Origin: Achatina immaculata
Taxonomy: Eukaryota; Mollusca; Gastropoda; Stylommatophora; Achatinidae
Reading direction: 5' to 3'
Length of the DNA: 64,000 bases
Assembly: GCA_009760885.1 (NCBI GenBank)
Contig: CM019708.1
Coordinates: forward strand, 17,243,189-17,307,188
The translations under genes and the position numbers were made by a program. The notes beneath the pieces are model-generated. The model was given only the letters and a program-made list of their open reading frames with translations, made no database searches and was not told where the DNA came from. The stretch's first letter is position 1. Every line of letters begins with the position of its first letter. Positions 20,980-30,686 of this stretch are shown here, in pieces.

Positions 20980-21960
20980 TGTAGCATAGCCTTGTAAGTA
21001 ATGATTATAGTTATTATTATTATTATTATAATTATTATTATTATTATTATTATTAGTGACATGATCAGGAATAAAGAATGTATTGGGGGGCAGAGAAGTT
21101 ATAGTTAGAGGAGCGAGGAACGGATACTCGGTACTTCAAAGACCTGATCAAAGGTAAAACCGTATCGATAGATCTGATAGATCGTGAGAGTGGTCCAGTT
21201 CTAGAGGTGCGACTTCGCGCGCACATGCAGTAGCCCAGGGGGAACAATTGACCAGTAGATCAAAGACTGAACAGAGAACGGACTAGGTCCCGAAGCAGGG
21301 AACATGAAAGAGATGGTGGACTTGTTAATGGGAGGTAACAATTAGACGACGGAGAAGAAAGCGAAGACGCCAGTTGCGACCGGTTTTGGCGTGGTCAGAA
21401 CTTACGAATATAAAGAAGGGAGGAGGATTTAGGAGGGCCGGCGGAGAGCAGATAGGGGTTCTGATAGAGGAGGAGGCAGAGAGAGATTTTGATAGAGGAG
21501 GACCAAAAGGTCCTAAACAAGTAGTCTAATAGAAGAACATAACAGATAGAGAAGTAGAGTTAGATTGAACTAGTGTAGCAAGAGATCGTACAGTAATTGT
21601 TACCAAGAGCTTTTGTATTACTGAATATTGTGAACGCTGCTTAAATACTGCTTGTAGAATTATGAGAATTTTGATATTGTGATTTTGTGAGATTTCGTAC
21701 TACTATGATGAAAATAATGAAATGTGTATAATCTTGCCTATGCCTATTATTACAAGTGAGTTATCAGCTATACGTATTGATCATATTGATATTATTTGTC
21801 AAATTAAAATGAATCAGTGAAATGTTCAGGAGAAATCTTCTATTGCCATGTATGTGAAACTTCGACGTGTGATGTACCAAGGTGAGATGTGATGATAATA
21901 GAACATTCAATAATAACAATAATAATGAACGGTATAAATGAACTAAAATATTGTGTTATA
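20980..21960 (+). repeat. 5' LTR (981 bp)
   Basis: Begins TGTAGCATAGCC and ends TTGTGTTATA, so the ends are TG...TA and not the usual TG...CA. Contains a (TTA)n tract near 21,012-21,055 and a purine-rich zone at 21,415-21,510. Confidence 0.9.
21409..21415 (+). promoter_or_regulatory. Candidate TATA box of the 5' LTR
   Basis: TATAAAG within the LTR, followed about 30 bases later by the purine-rich segment where a transcript could start. The copy in the 3' LTR is at 26,019. Inference only. Confidence 0.4.
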
Positions 21961-21961
21961 A

Positions 21962-21979
21962 TGGTGCCCGTGCCTATTC
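21962..21979 (+). other. Candidate primer binding site
   Basis: TGGTGCCCGTGCC starts two bases inside the left LTR border. It begins with TGG, complementary to the CCA end of tRNAs, and would pair with an acceptor 3' strand CACGGGC. The donor tRNA is not identified. Confidence 0.6.
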
Positions 21980-22338
21980 CTGACATTTGGGAGGAGACGA
22001 CCTGGCGTATAAGCGGCCACAATGCGAAGTATTGACTACTAGCGATCACGTGCAAGACTGTGTTGAACTGATGTGACATACGCGAAGAACAATTGTTTAA
22101 CAGTGTTAATTAGAGAACATTAAAGAGACATTCACGAGGAACATCAACATCAGCGACAGAGGTACAGGAGATAGTTAGGTATTAGTTTGATTGTTGTTGA
22201 AATTGCAGTGTACGTTGGTTTGATTTATATTGCTGTGTTAGAATATTTTTTTTTACTAGAAATTATTGTATTTTCACCAAATATTTCATATAGTGTGAAT
22301 AATACAGAGATTTTTGTTCAGAGATAGTATTAGAGAAA

Positions 22339-23523
22339 ATGACAGAAACACCAGAACTAGACATACTGAAATGGGAGGTCAGATATTTGAGGAGAGAAGT
22401 ATCTAGATTAGGTAGAGAGTTGAGACAGGAAAGACATATGAAAATACATTACAATTTTTATCCCAGAATAGATGTTGGACAGACACACAACTCTTGTTAT
22501 AGAAATGAGAGAGTTGGAAGAAGAAACAAATATCAAAACCAGGGACACTATACAGACATGAGATACATAACCAGACAACCAGACTACAACGACACAAGGT
22601 TTAGAGACAACTACCAGCACAACTCTTTTAAACGAAACGACTGCAGATATATGTCACATAACACCGAAAGGTTTGATAAGAATATGAAGAAAGAAAGAAA
22701 TTCTGTAGTGCGTACAATATTAGACACAGATAGACGAAATAACTATGAGACGAAGAGGAATAAAACTAGGGTAGAATTAGTCCAGGCTGGTAGCCAGACA
22801 GTTAAGGACAGAAAAGACAGGTCAACAGACACAGAACTAGGCAGATTAGCTCACACAATGGTTGATGTAAGTGTGGGGGTGAGCGAAGATTGTTTGGTAA
22901 GAAAGAGTGATGTAGCCACAAACACTTTACCCACAGAAACATGTGATATTACCATAGAAACAGACAGGATCGTGTTAAAGGACGTAGCTACGCAGTCTTG
23001 TCTGACCAAGGATGAAGAAACAAATACGGTAGATGTAGTATTAAGAGATAGTTATACATGTATGTCAGAGACGAGTATTGATTTGAAAGAGGATCATGTA
23101 AGAGACTGCAACAATAGTCAGAGAATACTAGATAGTACAGAGGGCTCACAAGGTTATACAATAGGTGCTGTCACTGATATTAATATGACTGATGATAGGC
23201 TGACATCAGATGATGATGATGATATCCCAGATGAAGATGAACTTAAAACATTTATGAAAGATATCCTAAATTATGCCAGTAGGTCACAATCACACACGAC
23301 GAAGAATGAAATAATGAATGATGTACGCGTGGGCTATCCCGCATTAGATAACAAATATGGACAGATATACATAGAGGATGCATTGAAGGATCTTATTGAC
23401 CATGACCCGGCGTTAACCAGGTGGTCACACATATGGAAACATCAACCTAATACTAGTTCACAGATACAGGCAGTAAGGAACCTAAATACAACTGAGCGAG
23501 ACAATAATAAACAAAAAAAATAA
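22339..23523 (+). CDS. LTR-element ORF1, 394 residues, unknown (Gag-like position)
   Basis: First ORF of the LTR element, after a leader of about 380 bases. The N-terminus (residues about 8-32) is a Leu/Arg-rich heptad-like helix (LKWEVRYLRREVSRLGRELR), a likely coiled coil. The middle is highly charged, Asn/Arg/Tyr-rich and low in hydrophobic residues; residues about 295-305 form an acidic patch (DDDDDIPDEDEL). No Cys-His zinc knuckle, protease or membrane segment was seen. The position is that of gag, but no capsid fold motif is recognisable. The last codons are CAA AAA AAA TAA, a slippery heptamer directly before the stop. Intact, as expected for a young copy. Confidence 0.75.
   Translation: MTETPELDILKWEVRYLRREVSRLGRELRQERHMKIHYNFYPRIDVGQTHNSCYRNERVGRRNKYQNQGHYTDMRYITRQPDYNDTRFRDNYQHNSFKRNDCRYMSHNTERFDKNMKKERNSVVRTILDTDRRNNYETKRNKTRVELVQAGSQTVKDRKDRSTDTELGRLAHTMVDVSVGVSEDCLVRKSDVATNTLPTETCDITIETDRIVLKDVATQSCLTKDEETNTVDVVLRDSYTCMSETSIDLKEDHVRDCNNSQRILDSTEGSQGYTIGAVTDINMTDDRLTSDDDDDIPDEDELKTFMKDILNYASRSQSHTTKNEIMNDVRVGYPALDNKYGQIYIEDALKDLIDHDPALTRWSHIWKHQPNTSSQIQAVRNLNTTERDNNKQKK
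23514..23520 (+). promoter_or_regulatory. Candidate -1 ribosomal frameshift site A AAA AAA
   Basis: In the ORF1 frame the seven bases are read A AAA AAA, then TAA at 23,521. This is a canonical X XXY YYZ heptamer. The -1 frame is open from 23,511 through 24,284, so a slip here continues straight into ORF2. No downstream pseudoknot was assessed. Confidence 0.55.
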
Positions 23524-24284
23524 ATACAAAACCTAGTAAACGGCCAGTAGATAAAGTAGAGAAAATCAGAAAGACAACATCAAAAGGATTTATTGTTCTT
23601 GACAATGAGGAAGTAGATAGAACGATGGAGAGATTGTGGAATTCTACTACACCTCCTCAGTCCACATCAGAGATGTTTGTGCAGATTAATAACGTTCACC
23701 GTAAGGCAGATCTCACATACAATTATGATTTTATAGAAGACAAATGTAAAGCAAAATATGGTGAGAGAGAAAATACAGTTTCAAATGATAACAAACTAGT
23801 AGGCAGCGTTCAAATAACGTCAAATAAAGGACAGGAAAAAGATAGTAGTAAAGAAACAGTAGGATGGACTATAACAGCAGCAGAGATAAGGGCAGCATTA
23901 ATAAAGGGTGGATGTGATGTAGACGCAGAACTTGGGAAGATTAGGTCAAACAAACCGCGTAATTGCTATGAAACTCGAGTTAAGCAACACTCAAATGAAA
24001 CACCAAAGATTATTGCTAGTATCAGGAGACCTCCGATTACTCGGGAGACCATCCTTGCAAATCCAAATATCCCAGAAAATGACAAACGTTTGCCACTAGA
24101 AGGTTTTGGTTATGATGAGGAGGGACATTTGTTTTATCAGCATGGAATATCAAACCGTAATTCAAATCAGGATAAGACAGTTGTTAATGATGAATGGGTC
24201 TATGAGAAGTTAAATAATTACGCTACAGGGAACAGAGAAAGTAAATACAGAGGTAAAGGAATGAGACGAAATAGAAGGCGCTAA
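23520..24284 (+). CDS. LTR-element ORF2, expressed probably by -1 frameshift
   Basis: The frame is open from just after the slippery run to TAA at 24,282-24,284, about 254 residues; the first ATG is at 23,625 (219 residues). It carries no D-T/S-G protease motif, no YxDD and no integrase zinc or D,D35E pattern, so it is not a normal pol. A central segment (WTITAAEIRAALIKGGCDVD) looks helical, and the C-terminus is strongly basic (SKYRGKGMRRNRRR), suggesting nucleic-acid binding. Overlap with ORF1 in the -1 frame suggests one fusion product of about 650 residues. Function unknown. Confidence 0.7.
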   Translation: MNTKPSKRPVDKVEKIRKTTSKGFIVLDNEEVDRTMERLWNSTTPPQSTSEMFVQINNVHRKADLTYNYDFIEDKCKAKYGERENTVSNDNKLVGSVQITSNKGQEKDSSKETVGWTITAAEIRAALIKGGCDVDAELGKIRSNKPRNCYETRVKQHSNETPKIIASIRRPPITRETILANPNIPENDKRLPLEGFGYDEEGHLFYQHGISNRNSNQDKTVVNDEWVYEKLNNYATGNRESKYRGKGMRRNRRR

Positions 24285-24703
24285 TGATAAAATATTAATG
24301 ACGTTATTTTAAGGTTCCAGTATTCTGAGTATGCAGGTTCAAGATTATTAGAATGCATACTGTGTTACAGATTCACCTAATGTTAAGGTTACATAAATTG
24401 TTGGTGCTCATGATATATATCCATAATGGATTTGGCATTGATGATGTGAATTTTTTGCATTGCTACTATGGTATTGTTAATGTTGAAATACTCAGAAATT
24501 GAGAGTGTTAGTAGCATAACACTCTATGTATCTTTTGTATGGTGAATAATAATGTAATATTGCATATTTTTTGTATGATGAATGAAGTGCATACACAATA
24601 TTTTTTTGAGATATGGAAACAAACTTTTCATTTGTATTAAGAAGAGTAGGGTGAGATGTTTGGGTGTTGCCAGATTGTTTAGTGGAACCGAGAAGGTTGT
24701 GTT
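24285..24703 (+). other. LTR-element non-coding interior
   Basis: AT-rich sequence between ORF2 and the duplicated segment; no motif recognised. Confidence 0.6.
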
Positions 24704-24799
24704 GTGATTATCAATACGAGGATACCCTCACCACTAAAAATGATTGGCATAGAGGATGGAGACCCAAGAGTTATCATGATAGAGGAGTACTTGGGGGGT

Positions 24800-24971
24800 A
24801 AAATAATTGAAGTCAGTGGAACAAATTTCGTGAGAATACGATGGGAGTATTCTGGTCTTTCAGGAACCAGTACATCACATTTTCACACTGAGTATGTATC
24901 AGGGAATGTGTATGAGATATCCTATGGTTGCCGCTGATGATGAGAAACGGCAGGTTTGTCGACTGAAAATT
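24800..24971 (+). repeat. Internal 172-bp direct duplication, copy 1
   Basis: AAAATAATTGAAGTCAGTGG starts at 24,800 and again at 24,972. Copy 1 has four T at 24,880-24,883, copy 2 has three, shifting the frame. Confidence 0.95.
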
Positions 24972-25142
24972 AAAATAATTGAAGTCAGTGGAACAAATTT
25001 CGTGAGAATACGATGGGAGTATTCTGGTCTTTCAGGAACCAGTACATCACATTTCACACTGAGTATGTATCAGGGAATGTGTATGAGATATCCGATGGTT
25101 GCCGCTGATGATGAGAAACGGGAGGTTTGTCGAATGAAAATT
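24972..25142 (+). repeat. Internal 172-bp direct duplication, copy 2
   Basis: Second copy with few substitutions (GGCAGG to GGGAGG; CGACTG to CGAATG) and one T less. Confidence 0.95.
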
Positions 25143-25436
25143 CATCATAAGGTCAATAAAGTGATTTGTTTTGAGGTTGGGCCTCAAATGTAATGACAGT
25201 ATTTTTGGTCATTTGAAAGAATGTATGTTTTTATTTTTCTTGAGTATGTATGGGAATACACTTTGATGCAGAATATGTATAATCTAAAGAAGAAGAATGA
25301 ATTTATGTTTTATGGGCATGTGTAACAAGATGTAACTATTATTTTACATATTTTTCTATGATGGTTCAGAGTTATTGAGAGAATGTAACTACCATGTAAT
25401 TGCTTAAGGCAGTCGATATAGCTGACAGTTAACATT

Positions 25437-25457
25437 CTGACTTAAACGAGGGGAGGT
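25437..25457 (+). other. Second polypurine-tract-like sequence
   Basis: GACTTAAACGAGGGGAGGT is an exact copy of the sequence that abuts the 3' LTR, placed 132 bases upstream, with related bases (TTAACATTCT versus TTAACAATAT) before it. A duplicated tract is unusual. Confidence 0.8.
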
Positions 25458-25570
25458 GACCGCAAAGTGATTTTTGTTGGTACTGTGGTCCACATGGAAA
25501 TACATTTTGGTAGCTCATTACTTACAAGGCACTTTGCTAGTTTTTTTTTAGTCATAATGTTAACAATATG

Positions 25571-25589
25571 ACTTAAACGAGGGGAGGTA
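25571..25589 (+). other. Polypurine tract of the LTR element
   Basis: ACTTAAACGAGGGGAGGT ends one base before the 3' LTR. A purine run here is the standard second-strand primer of LTR elements. Confidence 0.8.
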
Positions 25590-26570
25590 TGTAGCATAGC
25601 CTTGTAAGTAATGATTATAGTTATTATTATTATTATTATAATTATTATTATTATTATTATTATTAGTGACATGATCAGGAATAAAGAATGTATTGGGGGG
25701 CAGAGAAGTTATAGTTAGAGGAGCGAGGAACGGATACTCGGTACTTCAAAGACCTGATCAAAGGTAAAACCGTATCGATAGATCTGATAGATCGTGAGAG
25801 TGGTCCAGTTCTAGAGGTGCGACTTCGCGCGCACATGCAGTAGCCCAGGGGGAACAATTGACCAGTAGATCAAAGACTGAACAGAGAACGGACTAGGTCC
25901 CGAAGCAGGGAACATGAAAGAGATGGTGGACTTGTTAATGGGAGGTAACAATTAGACGACGGAGAAGAAAGCGAAGACGCCAGTTGCGACCGGTTTTGGC
26001 GTGGTCAGAACTTACGAATATAAAGAAGGGAGGAGGATTTAGGAGGGCCGGCGGAGAGCAGATAGGGGTTCTGATAGAGGAGGAGGCAGAGAGAGATTTT
26101 GATAGAGGAGGACCAAAAGGTCCTAAACAAGTAGTCTAATAGAAGAACATAACAGATAGAGAAGTAGAGTTAGATTGAACTAGTGTAGCAAGAGATCGTA
26201 CAGTAATTGTTACCAAGAGCTTTTGTATTACTGAATATTGTGAACGCTGCTTAAATACTGCTTGCAGAATTATGAGAATTTTGATATTGTGATTTTGTGA
26301 GATTTCGTACTACTATGATGAAAATAATGAAATGTGTATAATCTTGCCTATGCCTATTATTACAAGTGAGTTATCAGCTATACGTATTGATCATATTGAT
26401 ATTATTTGTCAAATTAAAATGAATCAGTGAAATGTTCAGGAGAAATCTTCTATTGCCATGTATGTGAAACTTCGACGTGTGATGTACCAAGGTGAGATGT
26501 GATGATAATAGAACATTCAATAATAACAATAATAATGAACGGTATAAATGAACTAAAATATTGTGTTATA
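25590..26570 (+). repeat. 3' LTR (981 bp)
   Basis: Matches the 5' LTR throughout, with one difference found (C at 26,265 in CTTGCAGAAT). Confidence 0.9.
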
Positions 26571-26574
26571 TAAG
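26571..26574. repeat. Target site duplication TAAG (right)
   Basis: Partner of 20,976-20,979. Confidence 0.8.
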
Positions 26575-26764
26575 CAGCCGACCTTTACTATTAACAGGGA
26601 CAACATTTTAAAAAATCCACAGCAGGTTCAGATCATCAATACTTACACTTAACAAAAATGTGCAGTCATCAAAGGACAGAAGCATTCAGGTCAAAGATTC
26701 GAGAAGAATTCAGCCAGCTAACGTGACCATATCACCACTTAAGACGCATACTGCGAATATTTCC

Positions 26765-26965
26765 AATCGGGCCGAAGGCGCCCCAGCCACCCAGGTTGTA
26801 GAAATGGGGACCCGACTTCTGGAGTTGGAGAAGGAAAGGCGTCCAGGCACGGTGCTGATCACAACACCCACAAACGTGCTGACAGGTCAAGGAAAATACG
26901 GGCACTAACACCATATCCCTATGTGCCTCTAAGGCATGAGAGGTTTACCTGTACCTTTTACCTTT
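26765..26965 (+). repeat. SINE type A, body and tail, single copy
   Basis: Contains GGCGCCCCAGCCACCCAGGT, a central segment, and the tail GGGCACTAACACCATATCCC + TATGTGCCTCTAAGGC + TTTACCTGTACC. The same order of modules occurs at 48,610-48,870, where a tRNA-like head precedes it. Here the head is missing or unrecognisable. Confidence 0.65.
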
Positions 26966-27104
26966 ACTGTTGATATAGGATTTCTATTATGTTTTATTAA
27001 AGTGCTTGCGGGGGAGGGAGGGAGGGGGGTCATGACTGATTCCTGGCTTTTTCTAAAATGAACTCGGCTCAGTTTTCCTGTTAAGCGTGTTAAGTTTGAT
27101 TTGA

Positions 27105-27340
27105 AAGTTACTACAAGAATTATCCTACAAATATGAAACAACGAGGCTTTGGCGTGATGAAGTATCAGAACACGAAAAAAAAAAATCACAAGCAAAGGAC
27201 TTTTAAGATATGAGAGACTGAAGAATGACGAAAGAATTACCTGGGATTTGAACCACGGACTCCGGTAGGACGAACAACTGCCAAGCCACGAGAGAACAAA
27301 GCGGTAATCTCGCACTCCCCCCCCCCCTCACCCCCCAAAA
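27105..27340 (-). repeat. SINE type B (tRNA-derived), minus copy
   Basis: The minus strand has GTGGCTTGGCAGTTG, CCGTGGTTCAAATCCCAGG (box B-like GGTTCAAATCC) and TAATTCTTTCGTC, then an A/T-rich tail. It lies head to head with the plus copy at 27,405. Flanking G/C runs mark the spacer. Confidence 0.7.
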
Positions 27341-27404
27341 AAGGATACTTCGCTATAAAACTTTTTGGGCGTGGGGTGGGAGGGGATAAATAGATAGCTA
27401 ATTT

Positions 27405-27555
27405 GCTTAACGAGCTGTTCTCTCGTGGCTGGTCGGTTGCTCGTCTTACCAGAGACCGTGGTTCTAGCCTCAGGTAATTCTCTTGTTATGCTTCTTTCTC
27501 TCGCGTCTAAAAGTGCTTTGTCTATAATTTTTTTTCCAGCTCTATTTATTTATGT
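27405..27555 (+). repeat. SINE type B (tRNA-derived), plus copy
   Basis: GTTCTCTCGTGGCTGGTCGG (box A-like), CCGTGGTTCTAGCCTCAGG (box B-like), AATTCTCTTG, then AAGTGCTTTGTCTATAATTT. Its tail CTTTACCGTACAAG is the seed of the adjoining 43-bp array. Confidence 0.75.
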
Positions 27556-28545
27556 GCCATGTTACTTTACCGTACAAGAAACCCCACAGTAAAGCCTTGT
27601 TCTGTTACTTTACCGTACAAGAAAGCCCACATTAAAGACTTGTTCTGTTACTTTACCGTACAAGAAAGCCCACATTAAAGCCTTGTCCTTTTACTTTACC
27701 GTACAAGAAAGCCCACATTAAAGACTTGTTCTGTTACTTTACCGTACAAGAAAGCCCACATTAAAGCCTTGTTCTGTTACTTTACCGTACAAGAAAGCCC
27801 ACATTAAAGCCTTGTTCTGTTACTTTACCGTACAAGAAACCCCACAGTAAAGCCTTGTTCTTTTACTTTACCGTACAAGAATGCCCACATTAAAGACTTG
27901 TTCTGTTACTTTACCGTACAAGAAAGCCCACATTAAAGCCTTGTTCTGTTACTTTACCGTACAAGAAAGCCCACATTAAAGCCTTGTTCTGTTACTTTAC
28001 CGTACAAGAAAACCCACATTAAAGCCTTGTTCTGTTACTTTACCGTACAAGAAAGCCCACATTAAAGCCTTGTTCTGTTACTTTACCGTACAAGAAAGCC
28101 CACATTAAAGCCTTGTTCTGTTACTTTACCGTACAAGAAAGCCCACATTAAAGCCTTGTTCTGTTACTTTACCGTACAAGAAAGCCCACATTAAAGCCTT
28201 GTTCTGTTACTTTACCGTACAAGAAAGCCCACATTAAAGCCTTGTTCTGTTACTTTACCGTACAAGAAAGCCCACATTAAAGCCTTGTTCTGTTACTTTA
28301 CCGTACAAGAAAGCCCACATTAAAGCCTTGTTCTGTTACTTTACCGTACAAGAAAGCCCACATTAAAGCCTTGTTCTGTTACTTTACCGTACAAGAAAGC
28401 CCATTAAAGCCTTGTTCTGTTACTTTACCGTACAAGAAAGCCCACATTAAAGCCTTGTTCTGTTACTTTACCGTACAAGAAAGCCCACATTAAAGCCTTG
28501 TTCTGTTACTTTACCGTACAAGAAAGCCCACATTAAAGCCTTGTT
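27551..28545 (+). repeat. 43-bp minisatellite grown from a SINE tail
   Basis: About 23 nearly identical units of TGTTACTTTACCGTACAAGA plus AAGCCCACATTAAAGCCTTG and TTC; one unit has a 2-base deletion near 28,402. TTACTTTACCGTACA also occurs once, as the tail of the SINE B copy at 46,215-46,250. A minority variant (CCCCACAGTAAAG) appears in the first unit and again near 27,840. No unique spacers, so not CRISPR-like. Confidence 0.95.
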
Positions 28546-29411
28546 CTGCTGAAGGACGACATCGGGCGCTTAAATGGGCTGATGGAGAAATAAAAGTGTT
28601 TGCCCAGAGCGCATGAAAGTCTTACTACTTATTTCTGCCAAGACATGGTCCATAAAAGCGCTGACGTAGCAGTGAATGCAGACTCGTACAACAATAAGAA
28701 ACGTATATAAACAATAAGTAAATTATGCATAAATAATTCCACTAAGAAAGTTTTAGAATGAGCACTAATCCACCTCAGAAATATAATTCAGCTACAGATA
28801 CATTTTGACAACGATGCCCGAAAACGTTCTGTAGTGCCAGCAACTCTTGCCAGAGACTTTGAGGCTGGAGTATACACGCACGTCGCACACGCAAAACACT
28901 GCGACCTGTCTAAGTACTGTAAGTCACTTCCGGTCAGACAGGAAGGTCGAGGTCACATCTCAGCCTGGCGACACAAGCGAGGCCGCAGTGAAGGGTTTCC
29001 ACTTGAGAGAGAAATATTGCCGAGATGTGTTCGACAAAACATGAACATGGCGTTCAATCGTGGAAGTGAACACTTACATCGTGTAAGTGAACACCTACAC
29101 CGGGCAATGAAAACCTACACAGCCAGCAAGTAGAAGTTAACCCACAGGCAGGCCGAAGCGAACATGAGGTACTGTTCTGAACTGACACATACTGAACTTA
29201 TCAAAGTCTTGATCACGGCAAACGAGCACAAGGGGAGCAAACACGAATATGTTAAAGACATGCCACGATCATCTCATCAGACAGTTACGACTGGTCAAGA
29301 CCCTCCACCTCACCGATAAGACAGACTGTCGGAGACAAAGACCAGTGGACTGCCTCTAAAGTCATGGCCTGGCGAAGAGTAGCCAAAAATATCTCATTCT
29401 AAATGTAATGG
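28546..29411. other. Unassigned sequence
   Basis: An 99-codon plus ORF (28,834-29,133) is open but shows no known motif, and its 3' end contains short CACCTACACCG-type repeats. Nothing else supported. Confidence 0.4.
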
Positions 29412-30055
29412 TTACTACAAAGTCATCACCATCATCATGTGCCTTCTTCGGAACGAAGGTTGGCAGGTAATGAATCTTCGGTTTCCTCGTTCCCTAGCCT
29501 TGATGGTGCACTCTGCCAGGCTGTGCCTTTGTATGTTATCTTCCCATCTACATCTCTGACTACCTCTCGCTCTCTTTCCTTCCATTTTTTCTTCTAGTAT
29601 GGCCTTCAGTGTATTGTTATGTCTTTTGATACGACCAAGGTATTTTGTTTCTTGATCGTTATTTCTTTGAGAAGGCCACATCGCACTTGGAGCTGTTCTA
29701 AAAAACTTGTGCATTTGTTCTTTTCATTCTCATGCTATATGACCTAAATGATCCACATTTCTACCACATTAATCCTCTTCCCCAACTTTAAGCAGGCCAG
29801 GTTTCCCCTCCACACAGCAGAACAGAATAGATACAACATTTGACAAGTCTCAGTCTTGTTGTCATGGACAGATTTCTGGACAACAGCGCTGTCTTCTTGG
29901 TGTTTTGCCTTTCTTATTCTTCTTTTCTTTATCTCACATCTGACATCCTTGATTAGTATACGCCCTAGGTAGCAGCAGTTTGTCACCTGTTCCAGTTTCT
30001 CCTTGTTTATGGATAAAGTAACACTGCCCATATACTGCAAGATGTGAAAGATTTG
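29412..30055 (-). pseudogene. LINE 3' half, RTE-like
   Basis: Minus strand: SINKEKLEQVTNCCYLGRIL (the Y-L-G region after the polymerase core), then KYLGRIKRHNNTLKAILEEK, RARGSQRCRWEDNI and FITCQPSFRRRH, ending in a short (ATG)n tail seen as CATCATCATG at 29,430. Frame breaks and stops separate these blocks. 5'-truncated. Confidence 0.8.
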
Positions 30056-30660
30056 ATTTTTTAAAAAAATAACATAGTAAATACTTTACACAGAGAGGGG
30101 GAAAAAATGGCCAGCTCGGGCTCCCATACACAGGTTCAAGAGTCCGTCTGTATATAAAAATTATGGAGCATACACTGCAAACTGTGCTGGCTTTAATTCC
30201 TGAAGCGAAAGCTGTTCTGCTGGCTCAACCTCCATGGAGGGGAGGAAGACGAATGCCCTTTATCTATAACACAGTAACTTCTGCTCCTATTAACACGCAT
30301 TCCTTTAAACCGACACAGTTACTTCACACATGGGCAGCTCAAGCGAACGTTCACACACCCACACACACACTAGAAATGTGGGGACTGCTAGAGGACATAC
30401 CGAGGGCTACTGAAGCCACTGATCAATCCACACTTACTACATCCTTGTCAGCGCTGCTTTCTCTCCTCTTCCTCCCACTGCCCTCTCTTCTATTTCTTCC
30501 TGATTCTTCGCACTGCCCCCCCCCCCTCACTCATCACACACTCACGGAAAGCTAGCACCGCCATCAAACCATTTTTATGACAGGATAATGAGAGAATTTT
30601 TTTTAAAATTTGTCTGTGTGTCTCTGTATATTTTTGTAGATGCCGTAAACAGCCAACATG
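30056..30660. other. Unassigned sequence
   Basis: A 130-codon plus ORF (30,163-30,555) has (CA)n and C-runs inside it and no known motif; not accepted as a gene. Confidence 0.4.
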
Positions 30661-30686
30661 AAGGAAGGAAGGAAGGAAGGAAGGAA
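30661..30686. repeat. (GGAA)n microsatellite
   Basis: Six GGAA/AAGG units. Confidence 0.9.

Larger units (their letters stand above)
24704..25193 (+). pseudogene. Remnant third coding segment of the LTR element
   Basis: Two overlapping frames (24,704-24,937 and 24,894-25,193) cover the duplication and share a peptide with IIEVSGTNFVRIRWEYSGLS, followed by MYQGMCMRYPMVAADDEKR. The extra T in copy 1 breaks what would be one longer frame. No known domain recognised; it could be a degraded gene captured by the element or chance. Confidence 0.4.
20980..26570 (+). mobile_element. Young non-autonomous LTR retrotransposon (5,591 bp)
   Basis: Two direct 981-base repeats at an offset of exactly 4,610 enclose a 3,629-base interior. 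Seen directly: a 4-base target duplication, a TGG-starting primer site next to the left LTR, a polypurine tract next to the right LTR, and two long ORFs. The LTRs differ at one position that I could find (T at 21,655, C at 26,265), so the insertion is very recent. No protease, reverse transcriptase, RNase H or integrase motif was found in any frame, so mobility would depend on another element. Group: probably Ty3/gypsy by target length, but without pol this is open. Confidence 0.9.

Noticed and set aside
22403..22620. Minus-strand ORFs of 64-70 codons inside the LTR element
   Set aside because: Shadows of ORF1 on the opposite strand.
27551..28545. CRISPR-like regular repeats
   Set aside because: Units are head to tail without unique spacers, no cas genes, and the setting is eukaryotic. 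The same applies to the arrays at 37.6, 39.5 and 59.6 kb.
30163..30555. 130-codon ORF as a host gene
   Set aside because: No recognisable motif, contains (CA)n and C-runs, and no splice or promoter support.
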